DNA from: Pseudovibrio axinellae
Lineage (GTDB): Bacteria > Pseudomonadota > Alphaproteobacteria > Rhizobiales > Stappiaceae
Direction: 5' to 3'
Length of the DNA stretch: 64,000 bases
Assembly (NCBI RefSeq): GCF_900110875.1
Contig: NZ_FOFM01000002.1
Coordinates: forward strand, 620,001 to 684,000
Below are positions 55,019 through 63,771 of the stretch, piece by piece; position 1 is the first letter of the stretch; the number at the start of each line of letters is the position of its first letter. Both the position numbers and the translations under genes were made by a program. The notes beneath the pieces are model-generated. The model did not search any database and was not told the DNA's origin. It was given only the letters and a program-made list of their open reading frames with translations.

Positions 55019-55408
55019 TTACGCCGGAGTGGTGACCGGCGAGCAAATCTCAATCAGAAAACCGTTCATGTCCTTCACGTAGGATGTCGTCTGCCCCCAA
55101 GGTTCTTCTTTCACCTCCTGAACGAGCTCAGCACCTGCAGCCAATGCTTTGGCAAGGTCACCAGCAACATCCTCAGTCTGAAATGCAATCTCAAAACACG
55201 GGTTGCTTGCATCCGCCTGAGATGGGTTTTTACCCAGATTTTCCATCAGCTTGAAAGAGGAGAACGATAGCGTTGTCTCACCGGTTTTTACCTCGCCATA
55301 AGCTCCTTCTTCGGTGATCAGGCCCGGCTTAATACCAAATGCCTTACAGTAAAAGTCGATGGTCTCGCGCGGGCTCTCAACGTATAAAATGACGTATTTC
55401 AAATGCAT
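55019..55408 (-). CDS. VOC-superfamily (glyoxalase/bleomycin-resistance-like) protein
   Basis: A 129-residue protein of two beta-alpha-beta-beta-beta modules. It starts MHLKYVILYVESPRETIDFYCKAFG and ends with WGQTTSYVKDMNGFLIEICSP, where the glutamate is a usual metal ligand. Members are glyoxalases, dioxygenases or antibiotic-binding proteins; this one cannot be assigned. GGAGG lies at the right distance before the ATG. Confidence 0.85.
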   Translation of the reverse strand: MHLKYVILYVESPRETIDFYCKAFGIKPGLITEEGAYGEVKTGETTLSFSSFKLMENLGKNPSQADASNPCFEIAFQTEDVAGDLAKALAAGAELVQEVKEEPWGQTTSYVKDMNGFLIEICSPVTTPA

Positions 55409-55572
55409 GGTTTTCCTCCCGTTTTCAGGAGGAAGATCCTAGCGAAGCGCTGCTGATGCGTATTGAAAAAAAGCGACATACTCATCACCAGAGCATAGCT
55501 CACATTTATGTGTAAATTAGAACGAATCTGATAGGTTCCAGCGATGCACCTGCCAGCCAGCGAGGCTCACGA

Positions 55573-55761
55573 ATGCGCAATTTTCGCAGCATATTGTATG
55601 TGATTATTACCTGCTTTATCAGCGGTTATGGAGCGTACTTCGCCTACACTGCGTTTTACGAAGGAACTGTCTTTAATGTAATCGCAGGGGCATTCATCTG
55701 CATGGCTGGCCTTGTCGGGCTCTATGGTACATTCTCCGGAAAATCCCGAGACCCAAATTGA
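55573..55761 (+). CDS. Small hypothetical membrane protein
   Basis: A 62-residue protein with two likely membrane helices, ILYVIITCFISGYGAYFAYT and VFNVIAGAFICMAGLVGLYG. The tail is short and polar. I do not recognise a family. GAGG lies about eight bases before the ATG. It ends 13 bases before the NIF3-like gene, so the two are probably cotranscribed. Confidence 0.6.
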   Translation: MRNFRSILYVIITCFISGYGAYFAYTAFYEGTVFNVIAGAFICMAGLVGLYGTFSGKSRDPN

Positions 55762-55774
55762 CACTGGAGATTCT

Positions 55775-56245
55775 ATGAGTGATCTGTCGGCCTACAAAGC
55801 AAAATCGGGGCGGTTTGAACCAGTCTGGACGATCGAAATTCAGACGCTGCCAGAAGACACAGACCGTATTTTAGATGCTGTAATGCAAGTTCACCCTCTC
55901 AGTTTCGGGCGGTATCAGCGCAATGCGAGTATCTCAGCCTTGGGCAAAGAAACCTCGCAACCTGAAGAGCACTCTACGACCACAACTCACATTGAGAATT
56001 TTCAAGCAGGTATGACCGAAACCTACCCCATGGTGGAGCTGAAAATCTCTATCGAGCGAGACCTTAAGGAGCTCGAAAAAGTCATGGACGCAATCATTTA
56101 CGCCCATCACTATGAAGAGCCGGTCATTTTCCTGCGCGAAGATTGGGCCAGCAGGGCGGCCTATAACCCCAAAAGCGATAACCCGAACCGGTGGTGGAAC
56201 AACGGACGCGGCATGCCAAAGAAGCTTGAAGACGCTGAGGTGTGA
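55775..56245 (+). CDS. Standalone NIF3/YqfO-type central domain protein
   Basis: A 156-residue protein of two related halves: FEPVWTIEIQTLPEDTDRILDAVMQVHP, and VELKISIERDLKELEKVMDAIIYAHHYEEPVIFLRE split across residues 89-125. The YEEPVI ending is the hallmark of the CutA-like domain inserted in NIF3/YqfO proteins. The NIF3 metal-binding parts are absent, so this is the insert domain alone. GGAG lies before the ATG at 55775. A trimer-forming, ligand-sensing role is possible by analogy with CutA/PII folds. Function unknown. Confidence 0.65.
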   Translation: MSDLSAYKAKSGRFEPVWTIEIQTLPEDTDRILDAVMQVHPLSFGRYQRNASISALGKETSQPEEHSTTTTHIENFQAGMTETYPMVELKISIERDLKELEKVMDAIIYAHHYEEPVIFLREDWASRAAYNPKSDNPNRWWNNGRGMPKKLEDAEV

Positions 56246-56263
56246 GCCTATCCTTGCGAACCT

Positions 56264-56773
56264 CTAGAACGTCACAGGGAAGACGCGGCCACTGGAAAGT
56301 CTACAGTGGCCATTGCCACCACCTGAGAAACCTTCTGCTGGATTGCTTAATGTAATTTTGCAGCGCATGCTCCTGTTCCCGCTGGTCAGCACGCCGCGCG
56401 CATATGGGCTATAGGTCGTTATGTCCGTTGATACCAGAAGCGGCCCGCCTCCAAAATCACCAAAGCCACCAAAGCCACCAAAACCGTCATCAAACCCGTC
56501 GTCGAAATCATCAAAATCATCGAACCCATCGTCGAACATGTAGTTTGTTCCAACAGTGGTGGTTACAACTTCGGCTGTCACGAGCTTGCCAGTATACACA
56601 GTCCCATTTGGCATGGTTGCTGTCACAGCAGCATCATTACTCAGGGCGCCTTCGGTAACATGAAACGCGACATTGCGCCCACCCAAGTTGCCTTGTCCGA
56701 CAGTTGTTGTCTCGCATGCTGCCAGACCTGCCAGTGTCACAAGGCACAGACTTGCCTTTAAGAAATGTCTCAT
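56264..56773 (-). CDS. Lipoprotein with FDD and FGG repeats
   Basis: A 169-residue exported protein. MRHFLKASLCLVTLAGLAAC ends in a lipobox, so C20 should be lipidated. A beta-rich first half (NVAFHVTEGALSNDAAVTAT) is followed by a low-complexity run near residues 80-110 made of DGFDDFDD and GFGGFGDF units. The end again looks structured (RSMRCKITLSNPAEGFSGGG). The acidic repeat could bind calcium or act as a flexible linker; this is speculation. The longer frame from 56839 is not needed. I do not recognise a named family. Confidence 0.75.
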   Translation of the reverse strand: MRHFLKASLCLVTLAGLAACETTTVGQGNLGGRNVAFHVTEGALSNDAAVTATMPNGTVYTGKLVTAEVVTTTVGTNYMFDDGFDDFDDFDDGFDDGFGGFGGFGDFGGGPLLVSTDITTYSPYARGVLTSGNRSMRCKITLSNPAEGFSGGGNGHCRLSSGRVFPVTF

Positions 56774-57162
56774 CCTGCGTTCCAATCCCTGATTAAAATA
56801 GTTTCTTATGGACGCAGGGTTGCAGACAAATATTTCCAAATATATTCAAACGCTGATTGGTAATAAACTGTCTCAAGCCACCGGTGTAGTAATCCATAAG
56901 CGCACAACCTGAGCGATTTCACAGACTTTGCTGATGTGCGTTTCAATTCTTGAGCCACCGGGAACAGTGTTGGTATGGGATTTTTGTAATTTAGGTTTGT
57001 TTATGCGTGCTGATGCTTTGTTGAATTGTCATCAGTTCATTCAGTTTCTGTTTCTTTATTGAAAGGGCGACCACTCAGCCTTTGCATTCTGGCGTACAAC
57101 CCTTGCCTTCTATCTGTATCTCACCTAGTAAAGCCTCTTCCTTTTGCGTGTAAGGCTGCCAG
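56774..57162. other. Divergent intergenic region
   Basis: A gap of 389 bases between the lipoprotein gene and the decarboxylase gene, with promoters for both presumably inside. I see no gene, clear hairpin or named site. Confidence 0.4.
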
Positions 57163-58074
57163 ATGTCTGAGAAACAACCCATTATCGTGATTGACCGTGA
57201 AACTGGTAAAGCGTTTGAAGAAACGGTTCTGGGAGAGAAGTGGATGCGCTGGGCCTATCAGGATTCCAGCTCCAGCGTGATTGAAAAGCTGCTGTTCCGT
57301 TCCTCTGCACTCAGCAAGGCAATGGGCTGGTATTACGATAGCCCACTCTCCAAAAGCAAAATCCAAAGTGCGATTGACGAACTGGATATCGATACTGAAG
57401 AATTTGCAGATCCGCAGGCCAGCTTTGCGTCCTTCAATGAGTTTTTCATCCGTCACCTTAAAGAAGGGACGCGGCCCTTCGATAATGCGTCAGATTCCAT
57501 TGTAAGCCCAGCAGATGGGCGCGTATTGGTCTTTCCTGAGTTGGAGGAGGATACGTTTGTACCGGTGAAGGGTCACCCGTTCTCAATCCGCAAAATGCTG
57601 CCGGATATCGCAGAGCAGTACATTGGTGGTGCTCTGGCGATTGTGCGCCTGTGTCCTGCAGATTATCACCGCTATCACTTCCCGTGTGCAGGCGAGATCA
57701 TTGATGCAAAAGCGCTTCCTGGCGCCTATCACTCTGTGAACCCGATTGCTCTTGGGGCTGGGCCAGATGTGTTTGGCGAAAACAAGCGCTGTTACACCCG
57801 CATCAAAACTGAGAATGCTGGCACCATGTGTTACGTGGAAGTCGGCGCATTCGGTGTAGGCAGTATCGTGAACACAAAGACAGCAGGCCATGTCGAAAAG
57901 ATGGACGAAAAGGGCTACTTCAAGTTTGGTGGGTCAACGGTTGTTGTTGTGTTTGAACCCGGCACGGTAAAGTTCAGGGATGACCTTATCGCAAACAGTG
58001 CAGCCGGCAAAGAAACGCTGGTCAAAGTAGGCCAGCCATTCGCCACCGCTTTGCAGGGTGTAAAGGTTGCTTAA
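57163..58074 (+). CDS. psd: Phosphatidylserine decarboxylase
   Basis: The enzyme makes phosphatidylethanolamine at the inner membrane. The 303-residue proenzyme has SFNEFFIRHLKEGTRPFD near 88-105, SPADGRVLVFPE, CPADYHRYHFPCAG with the catalytic histidine, and YFKFGGSTVVVVFEPG. In that segment self-cleavage before the serine of GGST creates the pyruvoyl group. The C-terminal chain after the cut would be about 47 residues. AAGGC precedes the ATG. It resembles the larger Psd type rather than the short alphaproteobacterial form, which is about 230 residues. Confidence 0.93.
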   Translation: MSEKQPIIVIDRETGKAFEETVLGEKWMRWAYQDSSSSVIEKLLFRSSALSKAMGWYYDSPLSKSKIQSAIDELDIDTEEFADPQASFASFNEFFIRHLKEGTRPFDNASDSIVSPADGRVLVFPELEEDTFVPVKGHPFSIRKMLPDIAEQYIGGALAIVRLCPADYHRYHFPCAGEIIDAKALPGAYHSVNPIALGAGPDVFGENKRCYTRIKTENAGTMCYVEVGAFGVGSIVNTKTAGHVEKMDEKGYFKFGGSTVVVVFEPGTVKFRDDLIANSAAGKETLVKVGQPFATALQGVKVA

Positions 58075-58166
58075 GTCAGCACGTATCCTGTTCCTATCTT
58101 AAGTTGTATTTATAGTATTGCGCATTCCACTAAGGTTGGGTTCTGACCCAACAGCTGGATTGTGCA

Positions 58167-58964
58167 ATGCCTTCGTCGCTCATTACTCAAGACCATATTG
58201 ATACCTATCAGCGCGAGGGTGTTGTGCTGGTGAAAGGCCTCTTCAAAGATTATGTCGACCAGATCCGGGAAGGCATTGATTACAATATGGGCAATCCGGG
58301 TGAATACGCCGCTGAAAACCTGAAGGCAGGGGAAGGCGGTCGCTTCTTCGACGACTACTGCAACTGGCAACGCATCCCACAATTTGCTGAGGTGGTGAAA
58401 CACTCACCAGCTACTGAAGTTGCAGCGGACCTTATGCAGTCCCAGCGCGTTCAAATGTTTCATGACCACGTGCTGGTCAAAGAACCGGGAACCTCAAAAG
58501 CTACCCCGTGGCATCAAGACGGGCCTTACTATTTTGTTGAGGGACGACAGACTGTCAGCTTCTGGTCTCCGATGGATGCAGTCAAGGCCGCAACATTGCG
58601 GTGCGTTGCGGGTTCGCATACCTGGGAGAAAGCTGTCTTGCCGACCCGTTGGCTCTCAGAGGATAACTTCTACGCCGACAATGATGCCTATATGCCAGTG
58701 CCGGACCCAGATGCAGAAGGGATGCAGATCCGCGAGTGGGAAATGGAGCCGGGGGACGCTGTCGCGTTTAATTACTACACTTTACACGGAGCGCGCGGCA
58801 ACACCACAAACCAGCGCCGCCGTGCCTTCTCGCTTCGGTTGCTGGGGGATGACGCCCGCTATATTGAACGGCCAGGGCGAACGTCTCCGCCGTTTCCAGG
58901 CCATAACATGAAGCCAGGACAAACATTGCGCGAGGACTGGTTTCCCATCCTCTACCAAGGTTAA
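58167..58964 (+). CDS. Phytanoyl-CoA dioxygenase (PhyH)-family oxygenase
   Basis: A 265-residue Fe(II)/2-oxoglutarate oxygenase. The metal triad is visible as H and D of PWHQDGPYYF near 113-122 and the histidine of LHGARGNTT. The arginine of RRRAFSLRLLGDD is well placed to bind 2-oxoglutarate. Members hydroxylate lipids, small alcohols or natural products; nothing here fixes the substrate. It follows psd by 92 bases with a promoter-like AT-rich gap, so cotranscription is uncertain. Confidence 0.87.
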   Translation: MPSSLITQDHIDTYQREGVVLVKGLFKDYVDQIREGIDYNMGNPGEYAAENLKAGEGGRFFDDYCNWQRIPQFAEVVKHSPATEVAADLMQSQRVQMFHDHVLVKEPGTSKATPWHQDGPYYFVEGRQTVSFWSPMDAVKAATLRCVAGSHTWEKAVLPTRWLSEDNFYADNDAYMPVPDPDAEGMQIREWEMEPGDAVAFNYYTLHGARGNTTNQRRRAFSLRLLGDDARYIERPGRTSPPFPGHNMKPGQTLREDWFPILYQG

Positions 58965-59038
58965 GGGCGGTGTGAAACCACAGGCTAATTGCAGCCTGCG
59001 CAAAACACCTCCTTTTTTATTTAGAAAGCCATCTAACT

Positions 59039-60352
59039 TTGGTTTCTTTTAGGAAAATCTATCTGCAAGCACTACCGTTTTTTCTCACAGGCGGGGCAGC
59101 TCTCTTCACCAACTGGACAGACACATTTGTCGCCAGCTTTTTTGGTGCGCCCTCGGTCGCCGCAATTGGCATTTGCGGAATGCTCTTTTTTGTCTTGTTC
59201 TCGTTTTCAAATGGATTTTCGGTTGCGATTCAGTCATTCACCGCCCAATTTATGACCAGCAGAGAAAACAATGAGATTTTGGACGCCTTTGTGCTCTGCC
59301 TGATACTGAGTGTTCTTTGGGGGGCTTTCCTGACGGGCCTTTCCTTCTATTTCATCGAGGACATACTTGCTTTTTTAAACCCGGATGCAGAGGTCCAAAG
59401 CGCCTCAATGCTCTATCTTAAATTCCTGCTTTATTGCACGCCGTTCTATTATGTGTGTGCGGCAACCAGAGGCTTGCTGATTTCCGTTGGCAAGGCCTGG
59501 GTTGTTTCTGGCATCGGTGTATCTATCCAAATCATAAACGTAATTGTCACTGTAATGCTGGCTTTTGGCATGGCTGGGGCGCCGGATCTTGGCGTCGTTG
59601 GAATCGGCCTCGGTACACTTGCTGCCTTTGCCAGCGGTGCAGTACTCTACGCCAGTGCGGCTGCTCAGGCGATTGTTCAGCAAAAGTTGAGGCTTGGCGC
59701 ATTAACGCCGCATCTAGTCCTAGATATTGTGACCAAGGCAATACTGTCAGCTTCGCAAGTAACCATTTATGCGCTTGGCCTCCTTTCCTCCTATTGGATT
59801 GTTGGCCAGTTTGGCGTCCTGGTTGTTGCCGTCTATCAGGTGATAAGCCAAACGGCACTGCTGCCGCTGTACGCTGCAAACGCGTTGGGAACGGTTGCGA
59901 TAAATCAGGTTGGTCAGGCTCTTGGCGCAAAAGACCAAATGGGAGTGCAACAGCTTGGTATGAAAATTATAGTGAGCGCTGTTTTGATTGTCGGGTGCTA
60001 CGCACTTCTGGTGTTTGGATTTGCAAAAGAAGTTCTCTTCCTCCTACTGGAAGAGACCATCAACGCCCCACATCTCCTCACTGTTTTTGCACTGTCCTGC
60101 TTGATCTTGCCAATTAATGTCGCGGGTGTGGTTTCGAACTTCGTCTTGCAGGGTGCGCAAAGGTTCAGGCGTGTTTGGGTAGTCTCAGCGATCGCACAAT
60201 GGTGCGTGTTTTTGCCTCTGGCCTACCTGTTGGGTGGCACAATGCATTACGGTCTTGCTGGTGTAATCTTGGCAGATTTCATCTATCGCTCTGGTTTGTT
60301 CTTCGTGCAGTTTCGGTTTTGGAAAGGCCCTCGCGAACCAGCTCTGGCTTAG
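59039..60352 (+). CDS. MATE-family multidrug/cation exporter
   Basis: A 437-residue membrane protein with 12 predicted helices of the NorM type. It opens YLQALPFFLTGGAALFTNWTDTFVASFFGA and contains NGFSVAIQSFTAQFMTSREN and NALGTVAINQVGQALGAKDQ, family-typical segments in the two halves. The apparent start is a TTG at 59039 without a good ribosome site, so the true start may differ. It probably exports cationic compounds in exchange for sodium ions or protons. No regulator is adjacent. Confidence 0.85.
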   Translation: MVSFRKIYLQALPFFLTGGAALFTNWTDTFVASFFGAPSVAAIGICGMLFFVLFSFSNGFSVAIQSFTAQFMTSRENNEILDAFVLCLILSVLWGAFLTGLSFYFIEDILAFLNPDAEVQSASMLYLKFLLYCTPFYYVCAATRGLLISVGKAWVVSGIGVSIQIINVIVTVMLAFGMAGAPDLGVVGIGLGTLAAFASGAVLYASAAAQAIVQQKLRLGALTPHLVLDIVTKAILSASQVTIYALGLLSSYWIVGQFGVLVVAVYQVISQTALLPLYAANALGTVAINQVGQALGAKDQMGVQQLGMKIIVSAVLIVGCYALLVFGFAKEVLFLLLEETINAPHLLTVFALSCLILPINVAGVVSNFVLQGAQRFRRVWVVSAIAQWCVFLPLAYLLGGTMHYGLAGVILADFIYRSGLFFVQFRFWKGPREPALA

Positions 60353-60448
60353 CTGTTGACCGAATCTCCAAAACAAATTCACAGTCTCTGATTTTACGCG
60401 TCTTGATCATCGAAGCAAATGCGTCTGTAAGATGAGAAAGAAGAAGAA

Positions 60449-60805
60449 ATGAAAATCAAATACGACTGCAAGTCAATGGCCGTCGCCATTGTGATCGCTT
60501 TATCTGCAATGCCCGTTCAATCTGCTGTTGCATCATCTGATCATGAGTTGAACTTTACCTTCGGCGGACGTGGCCGAAACCCGGGTGTGACAACGATCTA
60601 CAACTACATTCTGGGCTGTTTGCCAAACGGAACGTGGATTTATGGTGGTAACCCCGCCGATGCCGCTGGGCCATGGACGGTTGAAGTTCCCGCAATTAGA
60701 AACCGGGAATACTCCAATGCAGATGTGGAACATACGCTGATGGGAGCCGGCTGTGCTGGTGTCCGCCCGGCGAAGGTTGTTGGTGTGGATGTTGAGGATG
60801 ATTAG
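60449..60805 (+). CDS. Small secreted hypothetical protein
   Basis: A 118-residue protein with a signal peptide (AVAIVIALSAMPVQSAVA; cleavage near residue 29). The mature part is about 90 residues with two cysteines (LGCLPNGTWIYGG; GAGCAGVRPAKVVGV) that could form a disulfide. AGAAGAAG precedes the ATG. I do not recognise the family. It stands alone between the MATE gene and the convergent glycerate kinase. Confidence 0.7.
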   Translation: MKIKYDCKSMAVAIVIALSAMPVQSAVASSDHELNFTFGGRGRNPGVTTIYNYILGCLPNGTWIYGGNPADAAGPWTVEVPAIRNREYSNADVEHTLMGAGCAGVRPAKVVGVDVEDD

Positions 60806-60830
60806 GGCAGAAATGGCAAGAGTATAAGCG

Positions 60831-62111
60831 TCACGAAACTGCATCGCTTTGCGCAATAAAAATCGCCCGGAAATCGTTCACATTCGTCAATGTGGGTCCG
60901 GTGATGATGCTGTCTCCAAGGGCTTCAAAAAAGCCGTGTCCATCATTATTGGAAAGGGAGAGCCGTGGGTTGGTCTCCTGCGCCCAGGCTCTTTCCATGC
61001 ATGAGGGATCGCAATAGGCTCCGGCAATTTCTTCAACCCCGTCAACACCATCAGTGTCACCAGCAAGGGCGTAAACGTCCTTTTGGCGATCCATCGCGAT
61101 GGCAAAAGAGAGCAGAAACTCCACGTTTCGCCCTCCGCGACCGTCGCCCGTGAGGGTGACGGTGGTTTCCCCGCCAGAAAGTAAAACACACGGTGCCTGA
61201 AAGGGCTGTCCGTATCTGGCAACCTGTTTTGCTATACCAGCCATAACAATACCAACATCGCAGGCCTCGCCTTCAATACTATCGCCAAGAATGTAGGCCG
61301 GAATACCTTGCTGCTGAGCAATTAAGGCAGCTGCTTCAAGCGCAATTTGCGGTGCTGCAATCATGTGGCTTTGAACTTTGCTAAGCCGTGGATCGGTCAT
61401 ATCTGGGGTTTCGCCAAGGCCTTGTTGCAGTATCACCCATGCACGATCTGGAAGTGTCAGTTTGTATCGCTCGACAATGGCAATGGCATCGGCGCAGGTG
61501 GTCGGGTCGCCAACAGTGGGACCAGAGGCGATGTTTATGGGATCATCCCCAGGGACATCTGAGATGAGCAGATTGATGACGGTGGCAGGATGACATGCAA
61601 CAGCCAACCGGCCACCTTTGATCTGCGAAAGATGGCGACGCACGCAGTTCATTTCACTGATCGTCGCACCGCAGCTCAGCAGCTCTTTATTGATGGATTG
61701 TTTGTCTTCCAGACTAAGCCCCTCATAAGGGAGAGGCAAAAGAGAAGACCCTCCGCCGGAGATAAGGCAAAGCACAGTATCATCTTCAGATAGGTCTGAG
61801 ACGAGTTCCAGCATTCTCTTGGCTCCGTTCAGTCCAGCCTCGTCAGGGACCGGGTGAGCGGCTTCAATAATCTCGATGGATCGACAAGGCACATTGTAAC
61901 CGTAGCGCGTTATCACAAGGCCGCTCAGTTCACCGGCCCAATTGTCTTCAACAGCGCGAGCCATGGCAGCAGAGGCTTTCCCCGCACCAATGACGATAAG
62001 CCGACCTTTTGGCGCATCAGGCAAATACTGTGGGATGCATTTATCCGGTTGGGCTGATGCCACAGCAGCATCAAACAAATCACTTAGAAACTGCTTTGGA
62101 TCAACCACCAT
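60831..62111 (-). CDS. Glycerate 2-kinase (DUF4147/MOFRL type)
   Basis: This enzyme phosphorylates D-glycerate to 2-phosphoglycerate, linking glyoxylate, serine or tartrate breakdown to glycolysis. The 426-residue protein has LIVIGAGKASAAMARAVE near 32-49, LCLISGGGSSLLPLP near 117-131, LISDVPGDDPINIASGPTVGD, and the C-terminal MOFRL domain (LSGGETTVTLTGDGRGGRNVE; ALAGDTDGVDG). The ATG at 62111 is preferred to the TTG two codons earlier. It lies 54 bases after the hydroxyproline gene on the same strand. Glyoxylate from ureide breakdown could also feed it. Confidence 0.9.
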   Translation of the reverse strand: MVVDPKQFLSDLFDAAVASAQPDKCIPQYLPDAPKGRLIVIGAGKASAAMARAVEDNWAGELSGLVITRYGYNVPCRSIEIIEAAHPVPDEAGLNGAKRMLELVSDLSEDDTVLCLISGGGSSLLPLPYEGLSLEDKQSINKELLSCGATISEMNCVRRHLSQIKGGRLAVACHPATVINLLISDVPGDDPINIASGPTVGDPTTCADAIAIVERYKLTLPDRAWVILQQGLGETPDMTDPRLSKVQSHMIAAPQIALEAAALIAQQQGIPAYILGDSIEGEACDVGIVMAGIAKQVARYGQPFQAPCVLLSGGETTVTLTGDGRGGRNVEFLLSFAIAMDRQKDVYALAGDTDGVDGVEEIAGAYCDPSCMERAWAQETNPRLSLSNNDGHGFFEALGDSIITGPTLTNVNDFRAIFIAQSDAVS

Positions 62112-62165
62112 TGCCAAAAATCCTGATTGCTACCGAAATAACCGGCCTACTGTTATGTCATTGTC

Positions 62166-63176
62166 TTATCTAAGCAGGAAGCCGTTTCCAACCGGATCGT
62201 CCTGCTCACGCCAGAACGTGGCAGTGCCACTGTAATGCGCCTTGCCAGCAACTTGCGCGATGATCGCATCATGTTGCCCGCATCGAGCATCTTCAAAATA
62301 GGTGCCTTCAAAACACGTTGAAATCAGGCTTTCAAAGCGCCGGGTCTGCCCTTTGGCAATCAGCCCTCTGGCCGCCTGCGCAGCCAGCCGTGCAGTGACA
62401 CCAGACCCTGTCGGGCTGCGATCCACCTGACTGTCAGCAAAAACGCAGATATTTGCCGTTGCATCAGGGCTATACGCATCATTGCCATCGGTTAGGAGTG
62501 TGCCGTACAAGAATGCCAGATCAGCGTCATCAGGATGATGCAGCCTCACCGCAGCACGAACTGCATCACTGACTGCATTGGCTGCGTCCACCAGATCTCG
62601 GCTGCTAGATTTTTGCACATCAAGGCCAAAGGCTGAGGCTGGAGCCAATCCGTAAAACGCACCACCGTAAGCAACATCAACGGCTAGCTCACCAAGACCT
62701 TTCACATCAACAACGACATCTTTAGAATGCAAAAAGGCCGGGACGGAGCGGAAGGAAACAGCACCTGCAATTCCGTCCTTTACGTCGACACAAGCAACAA
62801 CCAAACCGCATGGGCACTCAATGCGCACTTGCGTAACGGGTGAGGTCGCCGCAACCAGTCCGTGATCGACGGCATATCTTCCCAAGGCAATGACTGCATG
62901 GCCACACATGGTGCTGTAGCCTTCATTGTGTATGAAAAGCACCCCGAAATGCGCCTCTGGGTGCGAGGGCTCTACTAGGACCGCGCCGTACATATCAAAA
63001 TGCCCGCGCGGCTCGAACATCAGAAACTGGCGCAGATGGTCGAGGGTGTCGCGCGCGTATCGGCGCTTTGCCAAAATGGTTTCGCCAAGAACCTCGGGAT
63101 AGCCACGTGTAACAATCCGTAAGGGTTCACCCGCTGTATGCATGTCGACAACATCAATTTTCTGTTGCTTCAACAT
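62166..63176 (-). CDS. Trans-3-hydroxy-L-proline dehydratase
   Basis: A 336-residue member of the proline racemase superfamily. The first active-site cysteine is in STMCGHAVIALG near 89-100. The second site reads DRSPTGSGVTARLA, with threonine where epimerases and racemases have cysteine. The Cys/Thr pair is the mark of trans-3-hydroxy-L-proline dehydratase, which yields pyrroline-2-carboxylate. GGGGGAG precedes the ATG at 63176; the open frame to 63239 is not needed. The reductase expected next in the pathway is not beside it. No transporter is adjacent. Confidence 0.85.
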   Translation of the reverse strand: MLKQQKIDVVDMHTAGEPLRIVTRGYPEVLGETILAKRRYARDTLDHLRQFLMFEPRGHFDMYGAVLVEPSHPEAHFGVLFIHNEGYSTMCGHAVIALGRYAVDHGLVAATSPVTQVRIECPCGLVVACVDVKDGIAGAVSFRSVPAFLHSKDVVVDVKGLGELAVDVAYGGAFYGLAPASAFGLDVQKSSSRDLVDAANAVSDAVRAAVRLHHPDDADLAFLYGTLLTDGNDAYSPDATANICVFADSQVDRSPTGSGVTARLAAQAARGLIAKGQTRRFESLISTCFEGTYFEDARCGQHDAIIAQVAGKAHYSGTATFWREQDDPVGNGFLLR

Positions 63177-63327
63177 GTTCTCCCCCAGAACTAGTCGGAA
63201 TGCCTTATTTCCGAACATTTTGTTTTCGAATAGAGCCACTCATGAGCTTCTTCTTAGCCTGCAAGGAGAGGAGGGCTCAATACGCTGCGAAATATTATGT
63301 CTCAAGTGATTTGGAGTTTTTCTTAAA

Positions 63328-63771
63328 ATGCTCGTGGCTTTTGGTGTCTATGGTGGCTTGTTTGCATTCTCATTTCTGGTCGCAACATTAGCTCCAGGGT
63401 CATCAGAAGCGGCTTTAAGTGGCCTTCTGATCGCTGGCGACTGGAACCCTGTTTTGCTCCTCCTGTTTGCCTCATTAGGCAATGTGGCAGGCTCGGTGTT
63501 CAACTGGTATTGTGGCCGCTTTCTATCCCACTATAAGGACAGGTCCTGGTTTCCGATCAAAGAGCACCATTACAAGAAAACCGTGCGTTGGTTTAAGCGT
63601 TATGGTCAGGCGTCTATGCTGCTTGCATGGGTGCCAATTATCGGTGATCCTTTGACCGTAATTGCGGGCACGCTTCGCATGAAATTTCTGAATTTCCTGG
63701 TGCTCGTCTCCATCGGAAAGATCGCAAGATACTTGTTTGTGTATTACGCAGTCATCCTATGGCAGGGATAA
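63328..63771 (+). CDS. YqaA-like (SNARE-associated/DedA-related) membrane protein
   Basis: A 147-residue inner-membrane protein with about four helices. The motif EAALSGLLIAGDWNPVLLLLFASLGNVAGSVFNWYCGR, read across residues 27-64, is that of YqaA, a short DedA relative. A basic loop (KEHHYKKTVRWFKRYG) and SMLLAWVPIIGDPLTVIAGTLR follow. Relatives flip lipids such as undecaprenyl phosphate; the role of this one is unknown. It is divergent from the hydroxyproline gene. Confidence 0.85.
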   Translation: MLVAFGVYGGLFAFSFLVATLAPGSSEAALSGLLIAGDWNPVLLLLFASLGNVAGSVFNWYCGRFLSHYKDRSWFPIKEHHYKKTVRWFKRYGQASMLLAWVPIIGDPLTVIAGTLRMKFLNFLVLVSIGKIARYLFVYYAVILWQG

